Positions 15,283 to 23,096 of a DNA stretch of 64,000 nucleotides are shown here, piece by piece. Numbering within the stretch: the stretch's first letter is position 1; each line of letters starts with the position of its first letter. The stretch spans positions 186,001 through 250,000 of the forward strand of contig NZ_PVYW01000011.1 of NCBI RefSeq assembly GCF_003001675.1. Direction: 5' to 3'. A program made the translations under genes and the position numbers. The DNA comes from Cohnella sp. SGD-V74. Lineage in GTDB: Bacteria; Bacillota; Bacilli; Paenibacillales; Paenibacillaceae. The notes under the pieces were generated by a model that was not told the origin of the DNA, made no database searches, and saw nothing but the letters and a program-made list of their open reading frames with translations.

Positions 15283-16599
15283 TTGAAAAATTTCATTGAA
15301 GACCGAGCATTACAAGTTAGAAGCTACGCGAAAAGATGGATTCATGCGGGAATTTTTGCTGACTTGCTTAAATGGATGTTATTAGGCGGGCTTGTGGGAA
15401 TCTTTACTGGATCTGCATCAGCACTGTTTTTGGCGAGCTTGGATTGGGCAACGGACATTCGAACGGCCCATTCGTGGATGCTTTGGCTCCTGCCTGTAGG
15501 CGGAGCTGCTGTCAGTTACCTTTATTTGAAGTTCGGCAAGGAGGCATCCAAAGGCAATAACCTAATCCTGGAGCAAATTCACGGAGGTAAAGAGGCGGCG
15601 ATTCCGTTCCGAATGGCTCCCCTTGTTCTCTTTGGAACGATTGTAACGCATTTGTTCGGCGGATCGGCAGGAAGGGAGGGAACGGCGGTACAAATGGGCG
15701 GGAGTTTGGCCGAATGGATTGGCAAAGTTTTCAGGTTGAGTCCGCTCGACCGTAAAATCATTTTGATGTGCGGAATAAGCAGCGGATTTGGCTCTGTGTT
15801 CGGCACTCCCTTAGCAGGCACAGTGTTTGGTCTTGAGGTTCTTGTTATTGGTCTTATCCGGTACGAGGCGCTAATTCCCTGCTTCATCGCAAGTTTCGTA
15901 GGCGATCAAGTTACAACAGCTTGGGGAATCCATCATCTTCAATATCAAATGGGGGAAGTGCCGGATTTTAGCGGCTTGCTCTTGTTAAAGGTCGTTTTGG
16001 CCTCCGTCTTGTTCGGATTAACAGGTCTGTTCTTCAGTGTGTTGACTCACCGCCTAAAAGCGCTTTTCACAAAGGTGTTTAAGAATCCCGTCATCAAGAG
16101 CTTTTGCGGCGGGTTTGTCATTATAGGCATGGTGTACCTCTTCGGAACAAGGGAATATCTAGGATTGGGTATTCCGCTCATTCAGCAATCTTTCAGTGAA
16201 AGTGCAGCACCGTTCGCCTTCTTGCTGAAAACAATCTTTACGTCCGTCACGCTAGGAGCTGGGTTTCAAGGCGGCGAAGTAACCCCGTTATTTGCAATCG
16301 GTTCGACTTTGGGGAGCTCACTGGCACAGTTGTTGCATTTATCTGTTCCATTCCTGGCCGCCATCGGTTTTATCTCGGTATTCAGCGGCGCAACCAACAC
16401 GCCGATCGCTTGCTTCATTATGGGAATCGAATTATTCGGAGCGGAAGGCGCCGTGTATCTGTTTATTGGGTGTATGATCAGTTATTTATTCTCCGGCCAT
16501 ACCGGAATTTATGCGGCTCAGCGGATCGGAGTTTCCAAGAGCAGATCAATTGTCATCGAGGAAAATGCCACTCTTGGCTCCATGCACATCAAAAAATAG
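15283..16599 (+). CDS. CLC-type fluoride/proton antiporter
   Basis: A 438-residue membrane transporter of the chloride-channel superfamily. CLC landmarks are [23 protein letters not shown] with the gating Glu (GREGT), [24 protein letters not shown], and [23 protein letters not shown]. The selectivity-filter position reads [10 protein letters not shown] rather than the GSGIP found in chloride-selective proteins, as in the CLC-F clade. The fluoride riboswitch upstream supports export of F- as its role. Start TTG 15283 follows AAGGAGAG; earlier in-frame starts lie inside the riboswitch. Its end overlaps arsC (opposite strand) by 11 bases. It is often annotated simply as chloride channel protein. 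Confidence 0.93.
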   Translation: MKNFIEDRALQVRSYAKRWIHAGIFADLLKWMLLGGLVGIFTGSASALFLASLDWATDIRTAHSWMLWLLPVGGAAVSYLYLKFGKEASKGNNLILEQIHGGKEAAIPFRMAPLVLFGTIVTHLFGGSAGREGTAVQMGGSLAEWIGKVFRLSPLDRKIILMCGISSGFGSVFGTPLAGTVFGLEVLVIGLIRYEALIPCFIASFVGDQVTTAWGIHHLQYQMGEVPDFSGLLLLKVVLASVLFGLTGLFFSVLTHRLKALFTKVFKNPVIKSFCGGFVIIGMVYLFGTREYLGLGIPLIQQSFSESAAPFAFLLKTIFTSVTLGAGFQGGEVTPLFAIGSTLGSSLAQLLHLSVPFLAAIGFISVFSGATNTPIACFIMGIELFGAEGAVYLFIGCMISYLFSGHTGIYAAQRIGVSKSRSIVIEENATLGSMHIKK

Positions 16600-17020
16600 T
16601 TTTGCCTTCCTGTACGAACCGTTCAACACGAGCCTTAATAGCGTTCCGTACTTCACGGAACTGACTCATAACCTCATCCTCTGTTCCAGCAGCTTTCGCG
16701 GGATCGTCAAAGCCCCAGTGCCATTTGATCACGTTGGGATTGGAGATGACCGGGCAATGTTCATCCGCATGGCCGCACAACGTGATGACGTACGTCGCTC
16801 GATTCAGAATGTCAGGATCGATGACGTCGGAGCTGTTCGAAGAGATATCGACACCGGCTTCCTCCATCACTTTAACCGCTCGCGGGTTAAGTCCATGCGC
16901 TTCAAGGCCTGCACTCTTCACTTCATAGAGATGACCTCCAAGCGCGTTCAAGAAACCGTCCGCCATCTGGCTTCTGCATGAGTTGCCGGTGCAAAGAAAG
17001 TAAACCAAAGGTTTCGTCAT
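16589..17020 (-). CDS. arsC: Arsenate reductase, thioredoxin-coupled
   Basis: A 143-residue enzyme of the low-molecular-weight phosphatase fold that reduces arsenate to arsenite in the cytosol. The P-loop is [13 protein letters not shown] (nucleophile C10 with C15), and the relay cysteines are in [11 protein letters not shown], the arrangement of Bacillus-type ArsC that recycles through thioredoxin. ATG 17020 is preferred over ATG 17026 because AAGGAG is then 9 bases away. It lies 26 bases downstream of arsB in the same operon, so arsenate is reduced and the product exported. The operon lacks arsR; a MerR gene is divergent instead. Confidence 0.94.
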   Translation of the reverse strand: MTKPLVYFLCTGNSCRSQMADGFLNALGGHLYEVKSAGLEAHGLNPRAVKVMEEAGVDISSNSSDVIDPDILNRATYVITLCGHADEHCPVISNPNVIKWHWGFDDPAKAAGTEDEVMSQFREVRNAIKARVERFVQEGKTIF

Positions 17021-17046
17021 GATCATCTACTCCTTAATTTATGAGG

Positions 17047-18336
17047 TTAATGAATGATCTTCAGCCAGAAATACAGACTTGTCAGTGTGATGAAGAGGAC
17101 CGGAATAGTCAACATCATGCCAATCTTGAAGTAATAGCCCCAGCCGATTTTTACTCCTTTGGCGGCAAGGACATGGAGCCACAGAAGGGTGGCTAATGAA
17201 CCGATCGGCGTCATTTTCGGACCTAAATCAGAACCGATCACATTCGCGTAAATGAAGGCTTCCCGAGTTAATCCCGTTACCTCGGTACTCTGAATCGCAA
17301 GCGCGTCGATCATTACCGTCGGCATATTGTTCATGATCGAGGACAGGATGGCCGCAATGAATCCGGCAACTAAGGCGGCTGAGTAGAGCCCTTGAGCGCC
17401 GGCCCATTCAAATAATCTGCCGAGCTCATCCGTAAACCCGACATTTCGCAACCCATACACAACGACATACATCCCGATCGAGAAGACGACTACTGCCCAG
17501 GGCGCACCTTTTACGAGCTTCCAAGTATGAATTCCTTTGCTTTGGCGGGCGAGCAGAAGGAGGAGGAGCGCTGCAATTCCAGCGATAATCGAGACTGGAA
17601 CACGAAGAAACTCACTCCCCAAGTAACCGGCCAGCAATACGGCTAAGATCACCCAAGATAACCGGAACAGCCGCATGTCCTTGATGGCTTCTTTCGGCGC
17701 TTTTAATTGAGCGAGGTCGTATTGCTTCGGAATCTTTTTGCCAAACGCGAGGTACAGCACCAACAAACTAGAGCCAATGGCGAATAGGGCGGGGACGATC
17801 ATACGCCCGGCATATTCGACGAATCCAATCCCGAAGAAGTCTGCAGATACGATGTTTACCAAATTGCTGACGATGAGCGGGAGGGAGGCGGTATCCGAGA
17901 TAAATCCGCTGGCCATGATGTAGGGCAATATCATTCGTTCATCGAACTTCAGCGCTCGAACCATAGCCAAGACGATCGGCGTCAGGATCAGAGCGGCCCC
18001 GTCGTTCGCGAAGAACGACGCAACGGCAGCACCGAGCAAGATGACGTACACGAACATCAGATTTCCGTTGCCTCTGGCCAACCGGGCCATATGAAGCGCG
18101 GCCCATTCGAAAAAGCCGACTTCGTCAAGGACCAACGAGATCAGAATGACCGCTACGAAAGCAAGCGTCGCATTCCATACGATCTGCGTCACATCCCACA
18201 CATCATTCCAATTTACGACCCCGAAGAGCAAAGCCAGAATCGCACCGGCGCTCGCAGACCAACCGATACTAAGTCCGCGAGGCTGCCAAATCACTAACAC
18301 CAAAGTCACGATGAAAATTGCCAACGCTGTAATCAT
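17047..18336 (-). CDS. arsB: Arsenite efflux pump ArsB
   Basis: A 429-residue inner-membrane antiporter of the ArsB/NhaD (IT) superfamily that extrudes As(OH)3/antimonite. About twelve hydrophobic helices are visible, with the hallmark segments [45 protein letters not shown], and [18 protein letters not shown]...[28 protein letters not shown]. The start ATG 18336 has GGGGAGGG upstream. It is the first gene of arsB-arsC. The divergent MerR gene and the dyad at 18396 in the 96-base spacer suggest control by that protein rather than by ArsR. Confidence 0.95.
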   Translation of the reverse strand: MITALAIFIVTLVLVIWQPRGLSIGWSASAGAILALLFGVVNWNDVWDVTQIVWNATLAFVAVILISLVLDEVGFFEWAALHMARLARGNGNLMFVYVILLGAAVASFFANDGAALILTPIVLAMVRALKFDERMILPYIMASGFISDTASLPLIVSNLVNIVSADFFGIGFVEYAGRMIVPALFAIGSSLLVLYLAFGKKIPKQYDLAQLKAPKEAIKDMRLFRLSWVILAVLLAGYLGSEFLRVPVSIIAGIAALLLLLLARQSKGIHTWKLVKGAPWAVVVFSIGMYVVVYGLRNVGFTDELGRLFEWAGAQGLYSAALVAGFIAAILSSIMNNMPTVMIDALAIQSTEVTGLTREAFIYANVIGSDLGPKMTPIGSLATLLWLHVLAAKGVKIGWGYYFKIGMMLTIPVLFITLTSLYFWLKIIH

Positions 18337-18395
18337 GATCCCTCCCCTAAGTTGTCCTGAACGGATCGATATTGTATGCTGGGGAAAAGCATATC

Positions 18396-18415
18396 ACTTC
18401 AAGTGAACTTGAAGT
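18396..18415 (+). promoter_or_regulatory. SoxR-like dyad between arsB and merR
   Basis: ACTTCAAGT-GA-ACTTGAAGT is a perfect 20-base inverted repeat. It is close to the SoxR box (CCTCAAGTTAACTTGAGG) and sits in the spacer between arsB and the divergent MerR gene, so it is the likely site for that regulator. Confidence 0.7.
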
Positions 18416-18432
18416 CAAGGGGGCGGATTTCT

Positions 18433-18831
18433 GTGTTATCGATAGGTGAAGTCGCGGAGAAGAGCGGAACGACAACATCGGCTTTACGTTATTACGAACA
18501 GATCGGATTGCTTGAGCCGCCTCAGCGCATAAGCGGTAAGCGGGTGTACAAGGAGGAGATTTTAGGACGAATAGATACGATAAAACTAGCCCAAAGCGCG
18601 GGATTTCAAATTCAAGAAATCAAACAGCTGCTGGATGGTTTTGATTCGCAAGTGGCGCCTTCCGAGAGGTGGAAGCTGATGGCCGCAAAAAAACAGGAGG
18701 AGCTCGAAGCGAAGATTCAACAAATGACCCGAATGAAAATGATTCTAGAAAACAGCGTGAATTGCGATTGTTTGTCTTGGGAGGAATGTTTTCAAGATGA
18801 GCGACCTGAATTTTCGAAAGGCGAGGGATAG
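18433..18831 (+). CDS. MerR family regulator with a three-cysteine C-terminal motif
   Basis: A 132-residue regulator: winged helix LSIGEVAEKSGTTTSALRYYEQIGLLEPPQRISGKRVYKEEILGRIDTIKLAQSAGFQIQEIKQLL, a coiled coil, and a C-terminal NCDCLSWEEC. SoxR uses C-x2-C-x-C-x5-C for its [2Fe-2S] cluster; here the last three positions are kept (C-x-C-x5-C) but the first is Ser (SVNC). It may therefore bind a metal or metalloid through three thiols, and arsenite is a tempting ligand given the divergent arsBC. GTG 18433 follows AAGGGGGCGG. The gene overlaps the next one by 35 bases. Confidence 0.85.
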   Translation: MLSIGEVAEKSGTTTSALRYYEQIGLLEPPQRISGKRVYKEEILGRIDTIKLAQSAGFQIQEIKQLLDGFDSQVAPSERWKLMAAKKQEELEAKIQQMTRMKMILENSVNCDCLSWEECFQDERPEFSKGEG

Positions 18832-19435
18832 GTTGAGGACGGATATAAGCAATTGGATGCCGCTATCCGTGTCGGAGATCCATGCAATTTTTGCCGTCAT
18901 ACCGATAAGATGGTGTATGGCCGGGGGCTGGGCATTAGATTTGCATCTGCGCAAACAAACCAGGGAACATAGTGATATTGATGTTATCATTACTCGTGAA
19001 GAGCAATTAATAGCGTACACTCATTTAACCCGGGATTGGGTGTTATACAGGGCCGAAGATGGCAAGCTGAGTCTATGGGAAGATGGGGAGTATTTGAGTT
19101 CGACAAGTGATGTATGGATTAGCAGGAATAACGAGTCTCCTTGGGCTTTTCAACTTATGATCATCGATACCGGAGAAGATTGGTGGACGTATAAAAGAGA
19201 TAAATCCATTAGAAGGCCAATATCCGACCTTATTTTGAAAACCGACGAAGGCATACCTTATTTGAGACCGGAAATCCAACTTCTTCATAAAGCAGGCAGT
19301 TCGAAAATACGGGAGAAGGATTATAACGACTTCCTGACCATGCTTCCGTCGCTACTGCCACATGAAAAAGCATGGCTGAAGTCTGCTATAAACCGTCAAT
19401 TTCCGGAAGGCCATGACTGGGTCAAGCTTTTGTGA
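18797..19435 (+). CDS. Nucleotidyltransferase domain protein (ANT(2'')-like)
   Basis: A 212-residue protein with the nucleotidyltransferase signature WCMAGGWALDLHLRKQTREHSDIDVII (GGWAxDL...TR.HxDIDV), as in aminoglycoside 2''-adenylyltransferase-like families that are widespread and mostly uncharacterised. The second half (LQLLHKAGSSKIREKDYNDFLTMLPSL) is the usual helical tail. ATG 18797 lies 35 bases inside the MerR gene with GGAGG 12 bases upstream; TTG 18833 after the MerR stop is a possible alternative. It is co-transcribed with the MerR regulator. Whether it modifies an antibiotic or serves another role cannot be told. A degenerate copy of its 3' end may survive at 20647. Confidence 0.75.
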   Translation: MSDLNFRKARDRLRTDISNWMPLSVSEIHAIFAVIPIRWCMAGGWALDLHLRKQTREHSDIDVIITREEQLIAYTHLTRDWVLYRAEDGKLSLWEDGEYLSSTSDVWISRNNESPWAFQLMIIDTGEDWWTYKRDKSIRRPISDLILKTDEGIPYLRPEIQLLHKAGSSKIREKDYNDFLTMLPSLLPHEKAWLKSAINRQFPEGHDWVKLL

Positions 19436-19520
19436 ATTGTCCCATTTACCAGAGCAACACTTCCGCTCAGGGAACTGCATCCCGGTTCGGACTGAAGCTG
19501 AAGTTAATATTGACTATAAG

Positions 19521-19550
19521 AAAACCGCCTTGGTGAAAAGGCGGTTTTTT
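19521..19550 (+). terminator. Terminator of the merR-nucleotidyltransferase unit
   Basis: AAAACCGCCTT pairs with AAGGCGGTTTT around a short loop and runs into a T tract. It lies 85 bases after the nucleotidyltransferase stop. Confidence 0.9.
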
Positions 19551-19585
19551 CCACATTAGCGGAATGAGCAGTAGCACATGAAATA

Positions 19586-20014
19586 TTAAAATTTACGTTT
19601 TTGATAGGGGATACCGTTGCCATCTTCACAATAGGATTTGAGACTATAAAGGAAAATAGCCCAGTTGTAGTTGCAGGAGCGATAAAATGGCGTTACTTCT
19701 TTCCAGTTCATATGACGCAAAGTAATAAAAGACTTCCCATTCCTCTCTTCAATATCAAAGGAAATCATCGTACCAATCCACTCTGCATCTGAATCCATAC
19801 ACTGCCAAACAACTTTTTTATCAGGGATCAATTCCTCTATTCGCATCTTGGTTACGTCATTGCTGCCGAATCGAAATTCATTAATAAAGCCAATCTGGTT
19901 ATGAACAATGAGTTCATTGGTCCATATTTCCGACAATCCTTCAGCGGTGGTTAAAATTTCATACACCTTCGACGCTGGAGCATGTACGGTTTGCAAGTGC
20001 TCAATATTGGCCAT
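19586..20014 (-). CDS. SRPBCC/AHSA1 family protein
   Basis: A 142-residue single-domain START-like protein, with a typical beginning (HLQTVHAPASKVYEILTTAEGLSEIW) and the AHSA1 pattern further on (KMRIEELIPDKKVVWQC, ISFDIEERNGKSFITLRHMNW). Such proteins form a hydrophobic cavity for small ligands or act as stress-related chaperone partners. The start ATG 20014 has GAAAGGGG upstream. It is monocistronic, with convergent genes to its left and a divergent gene remnant on its right. Function is not specified. Confidence 0.85.
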   Translation of the reverse strand: MANIEHLQTVHAPASKVYEILTTAEGLSEIWTNELIVHNQIGFINEFRFGSNDVTKMRIEELIPDKKVVWQCMDSDAEWIGTMISFDIEERNGKSFITLRHMNWKEVTPFYRSCNYNWAIFLYSLKSYCEDGNGIPYQKRKF

Positions 20015-20235
20015 GACTTACCCCTTTCTAACTGGAATAATTTATGCTTGATGCTTATGATAACATAACTAACTAATAGATTCTTTTGGATTGCTGCTTC
20101 CTGCCCGGCAGAAACGGAAAACCAGAACTTGACGGACAAATGAGGACTAGGCAAACCCGAAGGGGCTAATCTAACATAGAACGTACCAGTCAAAAGAGAA
20201 CCTTTAACGACGAAGGAGAAAAGGGGTAATCCGCT

Positions 20236-20580
20236 ATGTTCAGATCGACATCCTTGCGCATATTTGTGATCAGCGGCATTTTCTTCGCCATTACGATTAT
20301 TCCGTTTTCTTTGTTTCTGGCTAACCGATTTTCTCACTTCGCGTACTCTCAGATGGGAACGTTTAATCAGGACCGCATCGATGAAATGGCAGAGCGGACG
20401 GAGTTGATGCTGGACAAGCTGAAATGGTACAGCCTGAATATGTACGAAGACCAGACCATTCAAAGCTGGATCTATGCTTCCGCCGATAATTTGCTGCAAA
20501 ATGCCGGTACGATGCGGGTTCTAACCAAATCCTTATCCAATGAGCCTTTTATTGAATCCGCTTACTTATTTCCTGGATGA
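20236..20580 (+). pseudogene. Truncated N-terminus of an AraC-type membrane sensor-regulator
   Basis: A 114-residue open frame: MFRSTSLRIFVISGIFFAITIIPFSLFLAN (signal anchor), then an extracytoplasmic helical sensor start (DRIDEMAERTELMLDKLKWYSLNMYEDQTIQSWIYASADNLLQNAGTMRVLTKSL...). Paenibacillaceae have many AraC regulators of ~750 residues beginning this way, with a membrane-spanning sensor and a C-terminal helix-turn-helix. Here the frame stops at ...AYLFPG, and the downstream DNA reads into an unrelated C-terminal-looking peptide in another frame. It has an intact start and AAGGGG site, but it lacks any DNA-binding domain, so I regard it as a broken gene. Confidence 0.65.
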
Positions 20581-20643
20581 GATCGAAGTTCTCGGAGTTA
20601 ACGGCAAGGCGGCCGGAGCCGCGGTTTTGCCGGCTGCGCCGTA
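20563..20643 (+). pseudogene. Possible C-terminal fragment of an unrelated protein
   Basis: In the frame beside the stop of the preceding remnant, the DNA reads FLDEIEVLGVNGKAAGAAV and then ends a few codons later at TAA (20641). This looks like the tail of a secreted discoidin/DUF4855-like protein (pattern F-x-DEIEV-x-G). It has no start of its own. It suggests a deletion joined two genes here; similarity is judged by eye only. Confidence 0.3.
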
Positions 20644-20646
20644 AAC

Positions 20647-20698
20647 CGTAAACCATCAATTCCCAGAAGGCATGACGGGTCAACTTCTGGGAATTGAC
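20647..20698 (+). pseudogene. Degenerate 3' end of a nucleotidyltransferase gene
   Basis: This stretch aligns by eye with the end of the nucleotidyltransferase gene at about 19397-19435: AAACC.TCAATT.CC.GAAGG, CATGAC, GGGTCAA, CTT.TG, GAATTG, differing by single-base gaps and transitions. The original encodes NRQFPEGHDWVKLL; the copy is frameshifted. It also forms a hairpin (TCAATTCCCAGAAG with CTTCTGGGAATTGA). Confidence 0.4.
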
Positions 20699-20769
20699 GG
20701 ATTCGGTCACAGTAACACATTCCGTTCGCCTACAATATGATGAGTCTAGAAAGCTAAAGAGGTGAGCCA

Positions 20770-21213
20770 ATGGCAGTCGTTAAAGCCCGGCAACAGGACA
20801 TCGATATGTTGGCAAGACTGCTTCGAGCGGAAGCTGAGACCGAAGGCGAAATGGGTATGCTCCTGGTTGGCAATGTCGGCATTAACCGAATCAGATCCAA
20901 TTGCTCCGATTTCAAAGGACTTCGGACCATTCCTCAGATGATCAACCAGCCGCATGCGTTCGAAGCCTTGCAGCATGGGATGTACTATCAAAGCGCAAGA
21001 GATAGGGAACGCCGTCTGGCGCAACGGGCCGTGAACGGGGAGAGGAATTGGCCGGCCAAGTTCTCCCTGTGGTATTTCCGTCCTGGAACGTTCGATAATC
21101 CCGGTCCCTGTCCGCCAACGTGGTATAATCAGCCGTTCGCAGGACGGTGGAAGAAGCACTGTTTTTACGAACCGACCGCCGAAGAATGTGAAAATGTATA
21201 TAATACGTTCTAA
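20770..21213 (+). CDS. cwlJ: Cell wall hydrolase, SleB/CwlJ type
   Basis: A 147-residue Hydrolase_2 domain protein without a signal peptide, which is the CwlJ pattern (CwlJ is made in the mother cell and placed in the spore coat). The domain is recognised by DIDMLARLLRAEAETEGEMGMLLVGNVGINRI (the first Glu being catalytic) and ...FSLWYFRPGTFDNPGPCPPTWYNQPFAGRWKKHCFYEP. CwlJ degrades cortex muramic-lactam peptidoglycan during germination, usually with a partner GerQ that is not in view. ATG 20770 follows GAGGTG. A terminator lies 24 bases after the stop. Confidence 0.88.
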   Translation: MAVVKARQQDIDMLARLLRAEAETEGEMGMLLVGNVGINRIRSNCSDFKGLRTIPQMINQPHAFEALQHGMYYQSARDRERRLAQRAVNGERNWPAKFSLWYFRPGTFDNPGPCPPTWYNQPFAGRWKKHCFYEPTAEECENVYNTF

Positions 21214-21236
21214 AGTTATAAGCATTGTTCTGCAAC

Positions 21237-21262
21237 AAGCCGCGTAAATCGCGGCTTTTTTG
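21237..21262 (+). terminator. Terminator after cwlJ
   Basis: AAGCCGCG pairs with CGCGGCTT around TAAAT, then six T residues. The sequence GTAAATCGCGGCTTTTTT recurs at 22409 as part of the duplicated frame around the ECF sigma operon. Confidence 0.85.
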
Positions 21263-21347
21263 TGTGCCTGAAATGGCGAGTACGATTTTAATTAAGGGTT
21301 GTAACACGTTCAGGAGAGAACCCGTCCGATGTGGATGGGGTTCCTTT
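21237..21347 (+). repeat. Cargo-less copy of the sigma/anti-sigma flanking sequences
   Basis: This stretch joins, in order, GTAAATCGCGGCTTTTTT, AAATGGCG.GTA, AATTAAGGGTTGTAACACGT followed by TCAGGAG, and then ACCCGTCCGATGTGG with GGGGTTCC. The first three blocks also occur before the ECF sigma gene (22408-22525); the last occurs after the anti-sigma gene (23601-23632). The genes themselves are absent, and the joint lies at CAGGAG, which is similar in both flanks. Confidence 0.7.
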
Positions 21348-21781
21348 TACTGTTCGAACTTCTCGGCGAAAGCCTTGATCCGATCTACAAAAATCCCTTG
21401 CAGCTGATCGGTGCCTTCCTTAGGCGCCTTGTAGGCTTTATAACCCCCGAACGATTCAATGCAGAGCGCCGCTTCTCTTAGGTCGGCTGGAATATTTTTC
21501 TCGATAATCTCATCCGTCTCCTTGGGCTTCTCGTTGCAAATAAAGTATCCCATGACTTTCTTCAGGAGCTCATCATGATTCTTTTTGATGAAGTCCCGAA
21601 TCGGCTTGTATATTTTCCCGTCTCTTACTCCCGCCCCCAGAATGATCCGGTCGAATTCTCCGATAGCGGGCTTGTCCGTCTCCAAGTTGCATGTCTTGCA
21701 ATCCGACAGTTGCTCGGACAATACGTTAACGCATTGCGCCGTTGCTCCGGTTTTTGTTGCGAATAGAACGAGTACAGCCAT
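21347..21781 (-). CDS. Flavodoxin-domain protein
   Basis: A 144-residue flavodoxin-fold protein. The FMN phosphate-binding loop reads LFATKTGATAQC (T/S-x-T-G-x-T), and the later region FDRIILGAGVRDGKIYKPIRDFIKKNHDELLKKVMGYFICN is typical of HemG/flavodoxin_5-like proteins. Besides electron transfer, HemG relatives oxidise protoporphyrinogen, but many are redox proteins of unknown partner. It is the second gene of an operon with a MarR regulator 21 bases upstream, so it is probably induced by the signal that regulator senses, such as quinones or oxidants (inferred). Confidence 0.85.
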   Translation of the reverse strand: MAVLVLFATKTGATAQCVNVLSEQLSDCKTCNLETDKPAIGEFDRIILGAGVRDGKIYKPIRDFIKKNHDELLKKVMGYFICNEKPKETDEIIEKNIPADLREAALCIESFGGYKAYKAPKEGTDQLQGIFVDRIKAFAEKFEQ

Positions 21782-21802
21782 TTTTTCTTCACCCTTATCC
21801 TT

Positions 21803-22291
21803 TTATGCTTTGTTGCGCGCTTTCGAATTAAGATGATGGATCTGATCCTCCAGGACCGCGCTAGCTTGGCCAAGGAATTGTGTTATGAGAGCGAGTTCTT
21901 CATCCGAGTAGGAAGAGGCTAACTTCACCATCTCCGCATGAAGCTGAAGGTATATTCTGCTGACGTCTTCTTTATTCTCGTATAGCGGAACGATAATGAC
22001 CTTGCGGCGGTCCTTCGGATCAGGTTGTCTTTGAACAAAGCCGTTCTTCTCTAACCGATCGATTAGCGCGGTAACGCTCCCTGTCGTGAGCCCGGTTAGC
22101 TTCGAGAGCTCGCCTGCCGTGATAGGGCCTTTCTCATGCAGGATATCGATGGATAAGAAATCATTATTGTATAACCCGAGAGCGGTTGCGACGCTTTGCT
22201 GATAGAGCACCGTTCGGGTTCCTAAGCCTCGCATGCGCAACGTGAAATTTTCCTGCTGCTCCGTAGGTTGTATTGGCCGATCACTTGTCAC
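21803..22291 (-). CDS. MarR family transcriptional regulator
   Basis: A 162-residue winged-helix regulator. The core is LGLYNNDFLSIDILHEKGPITAGELSKLTGLTTGSVTALIDRLEKNGFVQRQPDPKDRRKVIIVPL, with the wing signature DPKDRRK. GTG 22291 is the start with GGAGGG upstream on the minus strand. It is the first gene of an operon with the flavodoxin-like gene. A perfect 17-base dyad at 22321-22337 lies 30 bases upstream and is the probable autorepression site. No conserved single Cys near the N-terminus is seen, so OhrR-like thiol sensing is unlikely. Confidence 0.92.
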   Translation of the reverse strand: MTSDRPIQPTEQQENFTLRMRGLGTRTVLYQQSVATALGLYNNDFLSIDILHEKGPITAGELSKLTGLTTGSVTALIDRLEKNGFVQRQPDPKDRRKVIIVPLYENKEDVSRIYLQLHAEMVKLASSYSDEELALITQFLGQASAVLEDQIHHLNSKARNKA

Positions 22292-22320
22292 AAGGCAGCC
22301 CTCCTCTTCAGAATCACAAT

Positions 22321-22337
22321 ATCTTGATTATCAAGAT
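22321..22337 (-). promoter_or_regulatory. MarR operator
   Basis: ATCTTGAT-T-ATCAAGAT is a perfect dyad upstream of the MarR-flavodoxin operon. TTGATnATCAA cores are common in MarR-family operators. Confidence 0.7.
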
Positions 22338-22473
22338 TCTTTATGATTAATATACTTGATGATGCGTCATAAATCAAACTTCTTATCGGAGGTCTGTTTC
22401 GCGATATCGTAAATCGCGGCTTTTTTTGGTTTCCTAAAATGGCGGGTATCGCCAAAAAAGTTTATTCTTTTAC

Positions 22474-22500
22474 TGAACCTTTTTCCCCTTGGGAGCGAAT
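22474..22500 (+). promoter_or_regulatory. ECF-type promoter of the sigma/anti-sigma operon
   Basis: TGAACCTTT followed about 14 bases later by CGAAT resembles ECF promoters of the TGAAAC...CGTA class, as expected for an autoregulated sigma operon. The ribosome binding site GGAGG follows at 22522. Confidence 0.45.
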
Positions 22501-22532
22501 TAAGGGTTGTAACACGTTCAGGAGGGGCCCCC

Positions 22533-23096
22533 ATGAATGATAAAGAGTTGCTTCCATGGCTTGAAAAAGCGACGTCGGGCGATGAGTCGGCCTTCCAGCT
22601 TGTCTATCAGGCGACTCATCAAGACGTCTATCGGACGGTTGCTTTTCTCGTCTACAGCAAACAGGACATTGAGGATATCGTGAATGAAGCTTACATACGC
22701 ATGTGGCGATCGTTTCACACGTACGACCCGCAGCGGCCGTTCCGGTATTGGCTGCACGGGATCGTTGTACGTCAGGTTCAGGATTGGAAGAGAAAGGCCT
22801 GGCGGCGAATTCGCCTCTTTGAACGAAATCGCCAGATGACTCGCGAACAGTTCGAGTGGACGGACAAAGCCGTCCTGCAGTCAGAGATGCAGCTTGAACT
22901 GTTCAGACTTGTCCGACAGTTGTCGTACAAACTGCGTGTGGTCGTCATTCTGCGTTATTTTCACGACTATGCTCTGGAAGAAATCGCAGACATGCTGCAG
23001 ATCCCCGTCGGCACAGTGAAATCCAGGCACCATCTGGCACTGAAAGAACTCCGGAAAAGATTCGAACTGACGGGAGGAGACGCATATGTCTATTGA
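22533..23096 (+). CDS. ECF RNA polymerase sigma factor
   Basis: A 187-residue sigma-70 family factor of the ECF group. Region 2 is FQLVYQATHQDVYRTVAFLVYSKQDIEDIVNEAYIRMWRSFHTYDPQRPFRYWLHGIVVRQVQDWKRK, and region 4 is LFRLVRQLSYKLRVVVILRYFHDYALEEIADMLQIPVGTVKSRHHLALKELRKRF. ATG 22533 follows GTTCAGGAGG. It overlaps the downstream anti-sigma gene by 11 bases. The pair sits inside a sequence frame that is repeated without the genes at 21237 and, more weakly, at 27885. Its regulon beyond its own promoter is not visible. Confidence 0.93.
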   Translation: MNDKELLPWLEKATSGDESAFQLVYQATHQDVYRTVAFLVYSKQDIEDIVNEAYIRMWRSFHTYDPQRPFRYWLHGIVVRQVQDWKRKAWRRIRLFERNRQMTREQFEWTDKAVLQSEMQLELFRLVRQLSYKLRVVVILRYFHDYALEEIADMLQIPVGTVKSRHHLALKELRKRFELTGGDAYVY

